Source of the DNA: Saccharina japonica
Taxonomy: Eukaryota > Sar > Phaeophyceae > Laminariales > Laminariaceae
Assembly (NCBI GenBank): GCA_008828725.1
Contig: MEHQ01000067.1
Span: 62,001-126,000 of the forward strand
DNA length: 64,000 nucleotides
Direction of reading: 5' to 3'
Part shown: positions 23,775-34,619 of the stretch, piece after piece
Layout of the letters: each line of letters begins with the position of its first letter
Numbering within the stretch: the first letter of the stretch is position 1
The notes under the pieces: generated by a model
Database searches by the model: none
What the model was told of the DNA's origin: nothing
What the model saw: the letters and a program-made list of their open reading frames with translations, nothing else
Made by a program: the position numbers and the translations under genes

Positions 23775-24302
23775 GGCCAGGCCAGCCAAATCGACATGTT
23801 TTTACAACTGGAAAAAGAAACACAAGGATACCACCTCATGACCTACGAGCTACGTTCATGTGAACGTACACACGTACCAGTATGCATGCACAAACAGAAC
23901 ACGTACAAAAGCAATGTACTTTAATGTATAGACTATACGGATACTAACTCCCTCTCTGCAAACACTTTCAGATTGCGCACAAAATCCGAGCAGATGCAAC
24001 CCCACAACACTCGTTTACTTGTTACATATAATATTAATATACATTCGGGCGTGCCTTAAACGCCCCCGCCCTCCCACCAAGGGGATAACGCATATATTAT
24101 TACGATAAAAGCAAAACCCCTTGCATCAAACAAAACACCACTGCCACTAGCCCCCGCCGCAACTTGCCCAATCTACGACACCCGGTCGCACCATCAGCGA
24201 AACGAACAAAACACGGATATGTCTAACCAACTGCAACAAACCAACACAACGTTACTGCGACCATTTGAACCCCCCTCCACTGACTCCCTCAAAAGCACGG
24301 GT

Positions 24303-24524
24303 GAGTGGGTGGGAACTCAAAACTAGTCTGTATCACACCCTGGACCTGTAGCTCTGACTCTGCTGCACTGGACTAGTCTGTCTCACAATTACGAACTGGA
24401 CCAGGTGTATATCACTGGCTACGACTCACACTACCTAGTATTTCTGCATTCGTCTGATTGGCCATACTTCTTACGTACGTACAAAACTCACATTCTCTCA
24501 TTCTTCCGAGAATATTCTGCTTTG
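24303..24524 (+). repeat. A2-type repeat of DIRS-like copy 1
   Basis: Located just left of B1, this segment is a diverged relative of 34,040-34,258 in copy 2 (shared AACTAGT...ATCACACC..GGA, TCTGATTGG and the end leading into TTCGAAGTTG). Its 5' partner expected near 29.8-30.1 kb was not recognised. Confidence 0.5.
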
Positions 24525-24693
24525 CACTTTGCTTTCGAAGTTGTATTATATTAATGCGCTGCCCCCCGCCCGGAGAAGGGGGGTAGAGAGAGGAAGACCC
24601 CCGGGGCTGCTCCAACGGCAACCCCACGCTAACATCCGTATACTCGAGTCAACTCCCAACCCAACTGGCGACATCTAACTCTTGCCGCCAGCC
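24525..24693 (+). repeat. Split direct repeat B1 of DIRS-like copy 1
   Basis: Partner of 23,606-23,774 at a spacing of 919 bp. It lies between the recombinase gene end and the A2-type segment, as B1 does in split-direct-repeat elements. Confidence 0.85.
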
Positions 24694-24880
24694 TCCATCA
24701 CGATGTGGGAGTTTACCCGACTAACGATGGTCCTCTTACGCCCCCCCCCTACTCGCCATATAATAGGGAACGCATATGATAACACAATGTTCCGTACTTG
24801 CAAGTCTCCCTAGTCAGATCTCAAAGTGGGTTAACTTGCCCCCACTCTGTTCCCTGCCCCGGCCGAATCCCACCACAAAT

Positions 24881-25963
24881 TCATTCCAGGGCCATAACCT
24901 CTGCTACCCAACTAGCGTCCTCTCCGTGGCTGTGAACATACGCCTTGTACTCATCGGACGCCCATCGTCCTTCACGCTGCAACACCTCTGGTGTCGCACA
25001 ACTCGCCGACAAGTGCGTTGCGCCTCCAATCACCAGGGAGTGCAGGGCGTACTTCTTCGCACTCACTCCCGCCAACGCAACCACTTTCCTCAAAGCTGTC
25101 GTCGCTTGCTGCTGTGTCCACATGGACCATCTGCCATTCCCAACCGTAAACGCAACCAAGGGGGCCGACGAGGGAAGAAACAGATAACAAGACATCAATT
25201 CGGTCATGAGGTCGACAGCACCACCACCCTCGCCCCCACGCATCACTTGACCCCCACGTACACGCGTCAGAACCGCCCCTTTTCGCAATTAGTCCCCCTT
25301 TGACCCACGAAACCTAACTTCAACTCGGTCCGCAGTCGACCACTGCGCCGCAGTCAGCTGAAACTTTCCGCTAAAGAGCGCTACACCAGCCCGCTGTAAA
25401 CAATATGTCTCGTGAACACGTGATTGGGTTTCCGCAAACATTTCGGACGCGCGAGTCAAGAAACACAACGAAGAAAATAGGGCAAGCCCCAAAACACAAC
25501 CCCCGGTCTGCCCCGTGGAAATCAGTGTCTCGCCTGCAATCAACATCTTCCACGGAACGGGCCGACGCACGGTAGCTTGGTTGCCAGCGTCGGCGCGCGA
25601 ACGAGCTTCTCCTTTGAGGGTGTTAACCCGGACGGTATGAGTGTTGTCAAGCTCGAACCCTCGCGAGATATGATGGAAAAGCTTGATTGCTGACAAATGG
25701 CTCTCGATAGTAGCCGACCGCAATTGCTTGGTCGTAAATGCGTACGCTACATACTCGAACAAATGCCATACGTTGGTCATGTCGTCTCTGCAACGCTCGA
25801 GGAGTTCAGACATGCCACAACGTACCCGAAAGTCTACCCATGCGCCGAAATGCCCCTGATAAGTGCGTTCAGACGAGGGCGCAATGGCGTTTCGCATGAG
25901 TTCGAGGCCAACACCAAAGTACAGAGGGATGTTCCCGCACCCCCCAGCTCCTGCTCCTGCCAT
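24881..25963 (-). pseudogene. DIRS-type tyrosine recombinase, one nonsense codon
   Basis: The frame starts MAGAGAGGCGNIPLYFGVGL at 25,963 and overlaps the end of the RNase H frame. A helical core-binding-like region (SSERTYQGHFGAW, LRSATIESHLSAIKLFHH) is followed by the catalytic domain. Visible are Arg I in FLTRASEM (codon 25,451-25,453), His in ALHSLVIGGATH (25,040-25,042), Trp in EGRWASDEY and the presumed nucleophile Tyr in KAYV (24,938-24,940). The usual H-x-x-R is H-S-L-V here, so the second catalytic arginine is missing. One TAA interrupts the frame near 25,287, after GSKGD; copy 2 has a sense codon there. Without the stop it would be about 360 residues. It would excise and integrate the DNA copy of the element in the nucleus. 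It is most likely non-functional. Confidence 0.85.
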
Positions 25964-28156
25964 GAAATGTCGGGGCGAACGTCACGAAAATAAACGCGGA
26001 CGGAAGCGCGGTCCCAGGGAAAGATACCATCAGAGGCCACGTTACAAATTCCACGTACCGGTTCGTGTTTTGCGTCAAAGTGTCAACCCGAGAACAATTC
26101 AAGCACACCAAGGAGGCGCATCAGCGCGCCCGATCTCGGCTCCTTTCCACCTCGACAACGCCGCACCCACTGTGTGGCTGCTTCAATATCGCCGCGCAAC
26201 TGCGCACAGTCCCGCATCGCGGAAGGGCGTTCGGCGCACGGAGACACAAGGGCCCATGCAGAGGCGACCATGCCAAGCAGTTCGCGAACCTTAATTGATA
26301 TATCGTTGTCGTCTGCAACGGACTTACTCGATCCGCAGAATCGAGACCGTTCCCCGGCGTCAAGCTCGTATCGCCAATATACACCAGTCTCAAGGCAAAA
26401 CCCACCGACAGCGGTTTTGGATGCGTCCGAAAACAAAGTACGTCGAGGGTTGCGCTTATGCAAATTATCCATTGGAGCAGACACGGTCCCTCCACGCGAT
26501 TCCAATCCTTCCCCGACGAACCACCGCCAAAACTCGAGGTCCGCGTGGAACTCGGGTCCCAGGGCGAGACGTCGCCCAGGGTTGGCCATACGACCAGCAA
26601 AGTCAGCTCCGGCGGCGATATGCGGCGTATCGACCGAAGCCAACAAGCGGTTCACGAAAAACAAACCCGGGCGCATAGCAAATAAAACATGCATGAGAAA
26701 ATCAACCACGTGCGGCATCTGCTTCCTCGGAAGCAGATGCACGAAACGGGGGCCACTCCCCAAGTACGTTGCGCAGCTTGAGACGGTTATGGGACGGTAA
26801 CGTGACCGTAAGCGCCTCAGTGTCAAGAATCCAGCCCAACACCTCGAGCTGTGTGTCCCAGTTAGTTATTTGTTTTGCGGACAAGAGGGGTGGATCGGAG
26901 ACACCACGTTCGCCCAACAAGCGAAAGTGGTCCGACGCCAGCGGCTGTACAGCGCGCAAACAACGGCGGCCGTCCGGCCACCATTGCACCTCGACGAGAA
27001 TGCCATCGTCTACGTAGTGCCTCACAAACAAATTGCTCCCCGTGGTACCCCCTGAACCACGGACGGACCCATAGTCACCCGGGACGGCAACGACTCGAAC
27101 CCCAAGCGGCGGGGAGAGTTCGACATGGGCCCCGGCGGCGGCCCCTTGTTGGTACACGTTTGCGCCCTGAAACGTAGAGTGGGTGTGAGCATGTTCTAGC
27201 GCACATGCCATCAACCCCCGAAACCCAGGGCTGTTACGCGAACCGAGTTGCAATCGCACATCCATGACAACATGATCACCGAACACGTATCCGAAAGTCG
27301 GCGCGCCTGCCGGGTCAATCGGAACCAGCCGAAAAGCATCTTTGACGTCCACGCGGCACAAGATATTCCGAGCGCGGCTACCGTGCTTTTGTCGCAAAAA
27401 CATCACCCGCAGGAAAACCTCACGGACCACGTAACCGAGCTCGCACGGTGGGGCAGAATCAAAGTCAGTGTCACCGTTAACCCTGGTCCTATCGCCCGCT
27501 CGCGCTAACGTAAGATCGTGAATAATCCTAAATTTGGGCTCCAAAACGACGCTCATCGGTGAAATGCGAAGACCCATAATCTCGGCGGCGAATCGAAAAC
27601 AAAACACCAGAGCACGTCCGTGCATAACGTCCGCGCAATTGTTTTGGTGAATATCGGAAGCATGCATCGCAACGTCGGAGTGGTTGCCATATGCTAATTT
27701 CGTGATCAAATCTCCCCCTTGCGCAACACCCACCAGCGCGGCCGGAGCCAACACGCGAATCAATAAAGAAATAGAGGGAAATTTATTAATGTCATCAAAC
27801 CAGTGCTGTACAGTGTCGACGTGAATATGCGGAGAACACGACGAGGAGCCGATCGTGGACATGAACAGGGCCACACTGGCCTGGCATTGACGCAGGAGTG
27901 ATGAGCTTATTGAAGCAACACGATCGAGGCTCGCTGAACCCCGCGTGGACACTGCGTGCACCACAACCTCCCGCGCGGCAAGCCACTCAGCTACCGCATT
28001 GAGTTGAGAATCACCCGAAAACACGTCTTCGACCGCAATTCTTACGCACACCGTGTCAACAGGCAAACAACTCGCACGCAATCCAACCCCCGTACCTTCT
28101 CCCCGAAGGAGACCGAACCCTGAGCCACCGCAATGCGATCGCGCCCAACGCTGCAA
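25834..28156 (-). pseudogene. DIRS-type reverse transcriptase-RNase H, frameshifted
   Basis: The first frame (28,156-26,702) holds the RT domain: FRIIHDLTLAR, LCRVDVKDAFRLVPIDP, a G-(S)-R-N-S-P-G-F motif, and the catalytic YVDD at 27,005-27,016. The protein then continues in another frame from about 26,826 to 26,083. That part carries RNase H with FSDAS (first Asp), KVRELLGM (Glu), and LRGDIEAATQW (second Asp). A TGA at 26,083-26,085 sits after ELFSG, followed in frame by HFDAKHEP and NVASDGIFPWDR, the usual RNase H tail. The frame change coincides with a perfect 26-bp palindrome at 26,715-26,740. Copy 2 reads straight through both the frame-change position and the tail. It would copy element RNA into DNA. 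Catalytic residues are mostly kept, so decay looks moderate. Confidence 0.85.
26715..26740. other. Perfect 26-bp palindrome at the RT/RNase H frame change
   Basis: GCATCTGCTTCC and GGAAGCAGATGC are exact inverted repeats separated by 2 bases. In copy 2 the corresponding coding sequence is not palindromic and the frame is continuous. Confidence 0.9.
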
Positions 28157-29818
28157 TCGCCAGCCAGAGCTCCTAAGGCACGCCCACGCAACCCCCCAGC
28201 ACCACCGCGGGCGGCCGGCCGATCCTCCGCCTCACCGCTGGCGTGCGGCATCGTAGCCGCTCCGCCAACGGCCACCGCAGCAGCCGCTCCGACGACCAGC
28301 GTAGCAACCGCCCCCCCTGGTGTTGGCCCAACCGACAGGAAGAGCCCGTGTCCTCATCCTGAACCAGCACCGCCCCCTCTCCCGGCCCCGTTGCGACCAC
28401 CGTCCTGACGCAGAACCATGGACCGCGACCCACCAGCCTGCGCCGCGAAACTGCCCCGCGACCCCCCAGCCGGCACCGCCGAGCTACCTCCGTCGCGGAG
28501 AGCGACAGTAGAGGTGGTGTCGACCGAGGGAGGAGCGTGCACGAACTTGTAGTCGGAGAAATGGCACTTGCCCGTCAGAAACAGCCGGCACAGGGCAGAG
28601 CTCTTCTTCCTTGCTGTACCCTTCCTGGCCGGGGCGGGGCTGTGGTTTCGCTCGGATGCCCCGTCCCGGCTGTCTCGCAGGACGTGCATACCTTCTACAG
28701 GCTTGAGAACGCCGCCTCCGCTAGTGCAGAAGGCGCGTGTACGAGTAAACGCGGGCACAGGCGACCCGTCGAACACGGCGTTAGACGCAAAAGGTACGGC
28801 CGCTTGACGAACCTGCTGGGCGAGCCTCATGAGGTCGTTGACCCACAGGCGAAGGTCGTCGTTCACCATTTCGATCTTAACGGCTCTCGCCGCGGGCCTG
28901 GAGAGCAAGATGATGTTGTTGAGTGTGTGGCGGCGCAGGCCTGCCGCAGCGGATGCGAACGATGCGGCGATTGGTGCAAGCCGGGAAATGCAAACACGGT
29001 CGCCGGCGACGGCATCCGAGATTCCAACGGTAAGCACCGACAGAAGAGCCTGGCGAAAGAAGACAAGCCGGTCAGCGACCATGACCAGATGGTCACCCGC
29101 CCCTTCCGCGCGAGGCCCATACGCGGCCACATCAAGTCACTGATCGCGCGGGGCTGAGCGGCCACTACCGAGGTGACCTTGACGGCCTCGCCCACACACG
29201 CCTGAAGATCTACTGCCGACTCGCCGATGTTCGGGGGCAGGCGCTCCCTGAGCACCCAATGCTTTCTCGAAGGCATCTTTTCCAGCCTCTAGGACTTTTG
29301 GACGTGACGCTCTCTCCCGTCCCCTCCTTCCCGCGAGGCTGACTGGCGGTCGCCGAGGTTTTCCACAAGCTGCTGGAGAATGACATCGACGTGAGCGGTC
29401 TTTGTCTCACCGCCAGCAACCGCGTCGTGAATGCCACCCATATACACCAGCACGTTATCCAACACGGATTGCATGTTGAGTACCTCGCTGTCGATGCGGG
29501 AGAACTCGGAGGCAGCTTGGTTTGCCAATGCAGGATCTCAGCAGGTGTTGCAGCTTCCCCCGCGGCCGCAGGTAGCGGTGGCGAAACAGCGGCCGCAGCA
29601 ACAGCAGCAGGAGCAGCAGCAGCAGCAGCAGTAGCTGCAGCCGTGGCCTGTCGACCCTCGGCCTCGGCTTGCACAGCATTCGCATCGTCAGCACGGCGTG
29701 CGTCCACCTGTGCTTGCACCGCAGCTACAGCGGCGTGCGCATGTTCACCTGCCCGGGTTTGCGCAGCAGCCAGCGCCGCCTGAACGTCGTGCGCAGCAGC
29801 AACCCGAACTGCAGATCC
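28042..29818 (-). pseudogene. DIRS-type Gag-like protein, fragmented
   Basis: Reading from the 5' end on the minus strand, an Ala-rich segment (about 29,780-29,560, encoded by GCA/GCT-rich repeats) leads into a coiled-coil-like stretch at 29,528-29,289 (ANQAASEFSRIDSEVLNMQS, ending RERHVQKS). The longest frame, 29,130-28,354, has HTLNNIILLS, a DLRLWVNDLMR block, and CRLFLTGKCHFSDYKFVH, a C-x7-C-x4-(Y)-x3-H cluster like a CCCH finger with its third cysteine changed to Tyr. A final Gly/Ala/Arg-rich part continues at 28,275-28,042. HTLNN, LRLWVN.LMR and TGKC also occur in copy 2, which supports coding. At least three frame changes separate the pieces. Gag would bind element RNA and form particles. 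The 277-codon frame 29,210-30,043 is an artefact that crosses the element edge. Confidence 0.7.
29585..29640. repeat. GCA microsatellite inside the gag region
   Basis: An interrupted (GCA)n run encodes the Ala-rich stretch of the gag-like frame on the minus strand. Expansion here may have caused the neighbouring frame change. Confidence 0.85.
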
Positions 29819-30075
29819 AAGAGCCCCAATACCTCCTAGAGACCACAACGAACAAGCTATACATTGGTCGGTCGAATGTCTGAGCATTAGAACTGGAGCT
29901 ATACCGTTTCCCGTAAGGAGTACTGATATGGTGTATTTATACCAGAAATAGTATTGCTGCTGTAAAAAAAAGAAATATATATATATATTTTCAACACTCA
30001 AGTACTGTTTTTTTATGCCGAAGGGGCCCCTTGACCAGCACAAATCACCAACAATGGTACAGTTGATTACATTAC
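29819..30075 (+). repeat. Direct repeat bracketing DIRS-like element 1 (right)
   Basis: Partner of 23,331-23,590 in the same orientation. It contains the GAAGGGGCCCC end (30,020-30,030) of the small inverted-repeat element, but the other end of that element is absent. It directly abuts the gag-like region. Confidence 0.75.
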
Positions 30076-32221
30076 ATGCATAATCATCAGCTAATAACTA
30101 ATCACAGAGGCCGTCATTTTCTCACTGCTCGAAAATAAATAAAATAACAGTGGTTAATACACCAGTAATCATATATATATATATATATATGTGAATACTT
30201 CCGCAATTCTGCGCTTATACGGTGCCAACTCAAATATATCCCCTACCACGTACAGTGTGCAATAAGGGTCCTGCGAACCTCTAGCGTGACTGCCATAAGC
30301 ATGACGCCAATTGTTTTACAATGTTCAAGATTTAGCAATCAACGCATATTATTGGGTGGTTATCTCGAATATTTTCTTAACTGTGCGTTGTTTCCGACGG
30401 AAACCTACCCACGCCGCGTGCAGTGTGCTGTACTCGAACTGCGATACTGTCACGGCCTCCTGTGCCCCGGTGTGCGGGGCTGTGCTGGTGTGCGCAGGTA
30501 ACGGCGCCAACTGTCCTGCATCAAAACGCCATCGAGTTCGCTAAAAAGATCCATAATCGTGATTATGGGACCACACATAACTAATTAGCAGTTCCTTCGG
30601 TATATAATCAAATGATCGCAGTTATTCGATTACGGAATGCCGAATTAACCGATATTGTAATCATCGCTAACCGTGCTACTCCCTGCACAGCAGCGTAGTC
30701 CCGCGCTTGCCAGGGTCGTACGCGTAAATACCTGGACTTATTCGCACACTTTATGTCGCTAAAACAGAAGTATTGCACATGGACATTACATCCGGTATAT
30801 ACTATAACCTAGTAGGACGATTGCGATTAGTGGGCACAACCTATTTGGAATCAGCGACCAACGTATTCATGTTTTGGCACAACAACAATTGTAGTGCCGT
30901 ACCAAAGCGTGAAACCACACAGTAGTGTGAGCGAACCGTATATTCCGGTCAACCGCCGGAACAACAGCGAGCGGGTAGTTCCATGTTAAGAACCTCGTAG
31001 ACATAAGCAGTACACAGTCGTACGCCGTACCGGCTGCACCGTGCAGCGTAGCTATGCTACGGCTTGAAAGGTTCGCACGCGCACACGTACCTGTATATCT
31101 ATCTTGCCCTAGAGAATGCCACACCTACGCGCATCATAGTCGTATCGAACCTGTTCTGCAGCAGCTATTGATATTAATAGCTATGCTATTACAGTGGTGA
31201 CGTACACGAGTAGTTCTTTACACACCAGCGCTGACGCGCGTGATTCTGTGAGACTGTATATACACGAGCATGGACGCTTTTGCCCACGCTGGTGAATGGT
31301 AGTCAGGTGCTCATGGTATGACTCGCTACTTCGATACGCTGTTATTATGTAGCCGCTCGACGGCATTATACTGGCTGCTGCGTCAGCACGAAACGAGACG
31401 CCTTCGATGGCTGTTGGTCTACTATGAGGTTGATTTTGTTTTGTTTTGCATGAACAGCCCAACCCAGCATAGCAGTAGTGCAGGAGTAAACGGGGGGCTC
31501 ACGCATACAGGTACAACCGCCAATGACTTTGGATACACTATACGGCACGATACATACCAATGATGTACTGTCAATGCCCGCCTGCCTTCTCTGAACACGT
31601 TATGCGCCTGTGCTAATTAGTTCGATAGCTCTGATACGCTCATTTTACAGTATCAGTATATTATATATTATTAGCTTTTAACATGGCGATACATATTCAG
31701 CATATACATACATTTCCACGAACGGGCCATGTACTGACATGTGCCCTGTTCTCGTTAAACTAATGGAAACGATGCTGTTAGTCTAAGCAAACATTCCAGT
31801 ACACACGACGGCCACGCAGATACGAGCAAGGCGACTCCGGGTGGTTTGTTTTACCGACATACTGCCTACGTGGTATGTATGCATTAACGGACGATGAGCG
31901 AGTCGCGGTCGCGTTTAAAATTATCACATACATTTGCAGCGGTGTTGATGGGGGAAGCCACAATAATTCGGCGCTCTCTTAGCCATTTAATATCCTTGTA
32001 ATGTGGCGGGGCGGTGCCATGCACCTGGGTCTTACGTTCCTTACATATACCTGATTGGGTCCGAGTGCTTCTATGCTGGAGCGGCTGTAGCTCTCGCCTG
32101 AACGCTGCCAATGTTACCGCTGCTTCTATATCAACCCCCCCGCAAAAGCACTTTTTTTATCTTTATATAGGTTTTTATTTATAATTAAATTAGTTTATTT
32201 GTATTTTAATTTGGTGCACAT
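30076..32221. other. Stretch without convincing genes; (AT)n at 30,172-30,190
   Basis: The stretch is AT-rich with an (AT)n microsatellite at 30,172-30,190. Short open frames occur at 30,286-30,544 (plus), 31,181-31,462 (minus), 31,318-31,563 (plus) and 31,884-32,111 (minus). None shows a domain or a partner copy. The minus frame near 32,100 reads EAAVTLAAFRRELQPLQ before a GTATATG that could be a splice donor, but nothing downstream supports it. Confidence 0.4.
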
Positions 32222-32822
32222 ATGGCCGCCATTGATGCGGCTGCTGTGTACGCGGCCACCTCGAGGGCTATGCATGCACTGCTATATTTCGTGGTGTGAA
32301 TGTGTACATGATATCTTGTCTTTCATACACGTATGGCATAGCGGTTGATGCTGCTTATTTTATGTGTGCTTCCTTTTTCATGTGCACCCCCCTGTGTTTG
32401 CTGACCAGCTGCTGAAAATAGTGTGGTTCATTGTGGCTTGTGCGGCTGGTATGTGACAGCAATTCCCGTGATAGTAAGTGCTGTTGCACCCCACGATATG
32501 CCGTGTGTAAAATACCGGCTTGAGCTCTGGCTATGGTGTAAGTCCATACTTGCGGGCCCTGCCGAAGCTGCTACTAACGGCTGCAGCCTGCTGGCGCTTC
32601 TGCTCATGTACCTTGTGCTAGACATGCCATTATTTGTAAAACAGAATCTCCAGGTATGAAATACCACTACACATACTTGACATATGTTCCCACTTGTGCC
32701 CCGTGGCGCAGTTTCAAAAAAACAAAAAACAGAAACAGAGTTTCGAAGATTGCATGAATGCTGCAGCTTCGTTTCTTGTTCTCCTCATGCACGGGGTGTA
32801 CATCCTGCGTAAGGGCAAATAA
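32222..32822 (+). CDS. Candidate four-exon gene for a small membrane protein
   Basis: I propose exons 32,222-32,293, 32,409-32,448, 32,622-32,653 and 32,712-32,822 (stop TAA 32,820-32,822), giving 84 codons with introns of 115, 173 and 58 bp. Exon phases agree at all three joins. The ATG sits in ACATATGGCC after an AT-rich leader. Introns begin GTGTGA, GTATGT and GTATGA. They end in GCTGACCAG after a pyrimidine tract, GTGCTAG and GTGGCGCAG, and the second contains TACTAAC. The protein would start MAAIDAAAVYAATSRAMHAL and have a hydrophobic helix across the first join (ALLYFV then LLKIVWFIVACAA). A charged middle (FQKNKKQKQSFED) and a second hydrophobic stretch (SFLVLLMHGVYIL) would lead to a basic end. 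I do not recognise a family. The first donor is weak, and unspliced frames also exist, so this is a model needing RNA support. Confidence 0.35.
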
Positions 32823-33180
32823 TATCCGCAATACGCGCGATCGAAGTATCCCGCACAGCTTGCAAATGCGAGTTCCAATGGTCCCTTGTAGCCGTCGTTA
32901 CGGCCGCCGTTAGCCGAGCAGAGTTCTTTGTCAATATCAGCAGATTTTACGGCTCACGAGTGGTCAAATTAGAGCTCTCGGATCATGCATTACACCGTGG
33001 GCGGTCTGGACCACAAAGCCATACTATCACTAGATATGTTCAGGAACAGGAACAAGTGAAAGAGGGGCGACTTTATCAAACCCGCCCTTTATTGTTCCAC
33101 GTGGACGAGGAGGTCCGGTGACGGCTGACACAGAGGAACCACGTATACGACCAACCGAACACCCTTTTTTAATTTTTAGT
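32823..33180. other. Stretch without recognisable genes
   Basis: This lies between the candidate gene and the left edge of DIRS-like copy 2. I see no coding frame, repeat or terminal motif. Confidence 0.5.
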
Positions 33181-33342
33181 TATAAGTTGTTTCATATTGC
33201 TGCGCACCCTCACTCGAAACAAGGGGTGGAGAGAGAGGCAGACCGCTGGGGTTGCTCCAGTAGCAAACCCCCTGCTAGCATCCGTAAACCTGGGTCAACC
33301 TCCATCATTAACTGGCTACGTCGATCTCTCGATATCAGCCGG
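33181..33342 (+). repeat. Split direct repeat B2 of DIRS-like copy 2
   Basis: Matches 34,259-34,412, sharing CTCGAAACAAGGGGTGGAGA, CTGCTAGCATCCGTAAACCT and GTCGATCTCTCGA. It is the outer 3' repeat of the element. Confidence 0.85.
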
Positions 33343-34039
33343 CATCCACAAATAGACTAATATGGCAATAAAAAAGGCGCCCAACCAAGCGTACTGCATG
33401 CAACAAAAGATTTACACCGTACGTAAACTGTAAATTCTGCAGTATGCAACCGAACTAACTTATATACGAGTACACTAGCGTAGTAATACATGGCTGATAT
33501 GTAACTACGAACGCATCACACGTACACGACCACAACATGTACTCCACGCGCTCATGCCATACAACGAAAAATATCCTCTTCCCCACGTTTCAGATTGCGC
33601 GCATAACCCGAGCTGATAACGCATGACAGTGACGTACACAAAACCTTCTTCACGACACCGTATTAATAAACGGCACACACATGTAGATTCCCAACAGAGG
33701 GAGGAGCAACTCCAGCCTGAAGACGTGCGTGTAAAACACGCGTGACATAAGTAATGGTGTCCCGTGCGTCCTACCACCAGCTAATGCTGCCCAACAGCGT
33801 GCCCTTTGAAACCACAACAAGCCAAAGGATGGCACACTGTGCATCATAACATAAACTTTCAACGCGTCTAGTCCTCACCGCAACCTGCGCAATCTACAAC
33901 ACTCGGGCGCGAGCACAGCGCCCGCTAAGTACGTACCACGACCAGCATCCAAACAAAAACGCCATACTTCTGCTGCAACCGGTTAACTCCGCTCCCACTG
34001 ACTTCCTCGAAAACACGGGTGGGCGGGTGGATGGGAAAC
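33343..34039. other. 3' spacer of DIRS-like copy 2
   Basis: Non-coding spacer between B2 and A2. It corresponds to 23,775-24,302 in copy 1; both contain TTTCAGATTGCGC..A and an ACACGGGTG motif at their right end. Open frames on the minus strand here are not conserved. Confidence 0.6.
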
Positions 34040-34258
34040 TTAACTAGTATTTCATCACACCATGGAGCTGTCTTACTGACCCCGCATCACTGCGTCTTCG
34101 CGATCGCACGTCAATTGCCACAGAACAATTGGTCCCAGGTGCGCCTTATATACTATACGGGTACAACAGCCCGTATTGATCTGATTGGTAAACTTTTCCC
34201 TACACACAAAATACATGTTTTCTCTTACCTCGGCAATACTATGCTTTTCGTTTTTCTT
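34040..34258 (+). repeat. Split direct repeat A2 of DIRS-like copy 2
   Basis: Same orientation as A1 at 40,234-40,444, sharing ATCACACC.TGGA.CTGTCTT, CACTGCGTC, CGATCGCACGTCAA, CGGGTACAACA.CCCGT and ATACTA(C/T)GCTTT. Confidence 0.85.
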
Positions 34259-34412
34259 TCGAAGTTGAACGACATTAATGCGCACCCCCTGCTCGAAACA
34301 AGGGGTGGAGAGAGGGGCAGACCCCCGGGTTTGCTCAAGTAGCAACCCCCCTGCTAGCATCCGTAAACCTGAGTCAACTTCTATCCCCAACTACCTGCGT
34401 CGATCTCTCGAC
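34259..34412 (+). repeat. Split direct repeat B1 of DIRS-like copy 2
   Basis: Partner of B2 at 33,181-33,342. It directly adjoins A2, as expected for a B1-A2 junction. Confidence 0.85.
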
Positions 34413-34619
34413 GCCAACCTCCAACATGGCGATGGCTCAAATAACGGACCCCTAAACAAGGTTCTAGCAATACTCTGTGCCACGCGCACGCCGTAATACA
34501 ACTCCTCCTTAGCTTCCACCTTGCATTTAAACTTCCCGGCTACCCACCGTGATACGTTCACCGCTTCAGCTCGGGGAGTTTACTCACTTGCCCCCACTAC
34601 GAGCTGGGCCATCCATAAA

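Larger units (their letters stand above)
23597..29818 (-). mobile_element. DIRS-like (tyrosine recombinase) retrotransposon, copy 1
   Basis: On the minus strand the order is gag-like region, reverse transcriptase/RNase H, tyrosine recombinase, then a non-coding 3' zone with two direct repeats (24,525-24,693 and 23,606-23,774). This gene order and the split-repeat 3' zone are those of DIRS/PAT/Ngaro-type retroelements, which integrate through a tyrosine recombinase instead of a DDE integrase and lack LTRs and integrase; none is present here. The copy is inactive: gag is frameshifted at several places, RT and RNase H are in different frames, RNase H carries one premature TGA and the recombinase one premature TAA. 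A second, more decayed relative lies at 33.2-40.4 kb. The expected 5' A-type repeat is not seen at its right end; instead sequence shared with the small GGGGCCCC element is found. Confidence 0.85.

Noticed and set aside
24776-25303. 175-codon plus-strand open frame
   Set aside because: Antisense to the tyrosine recombinase; composition follows the GC-rich coding strand and no motif is seen.
26083-26085. TGA read as tryptophan (alternative genetic code)
   Set aside because: Other stops in the same elements are TAA and TAG with frameshifts nearby, and TGG is used freely for Trp; nonsense mutation is simpler.
26174-26800. 208-codon plus-strand open frame
   Set aside because: Antisense shadow of the RNase H region.
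28537-29157. 206-codon plus-strand open frame
   Set aside because: Antisense shadow of the gag-like frame, which has conserved residues in copy 2.
29210-30043. 277-codon minus-strand open frame, one of the longest in the window
   Set aside because: It starts in the flanking 260 bp repeat, crosses the element edge, passes through the Ala-rich tract and ends in the wrong frame for gag; it is a junction artefact.
23331-30075. LTR retrotransposon with 260 bp LTRs
   Set aside because: The internal genes are DIRS-type with a tyrosine recombinase, there is no protease or DDE integrase, and the repeats contain a DNA-transposon terminus rather than TG...CA ends.
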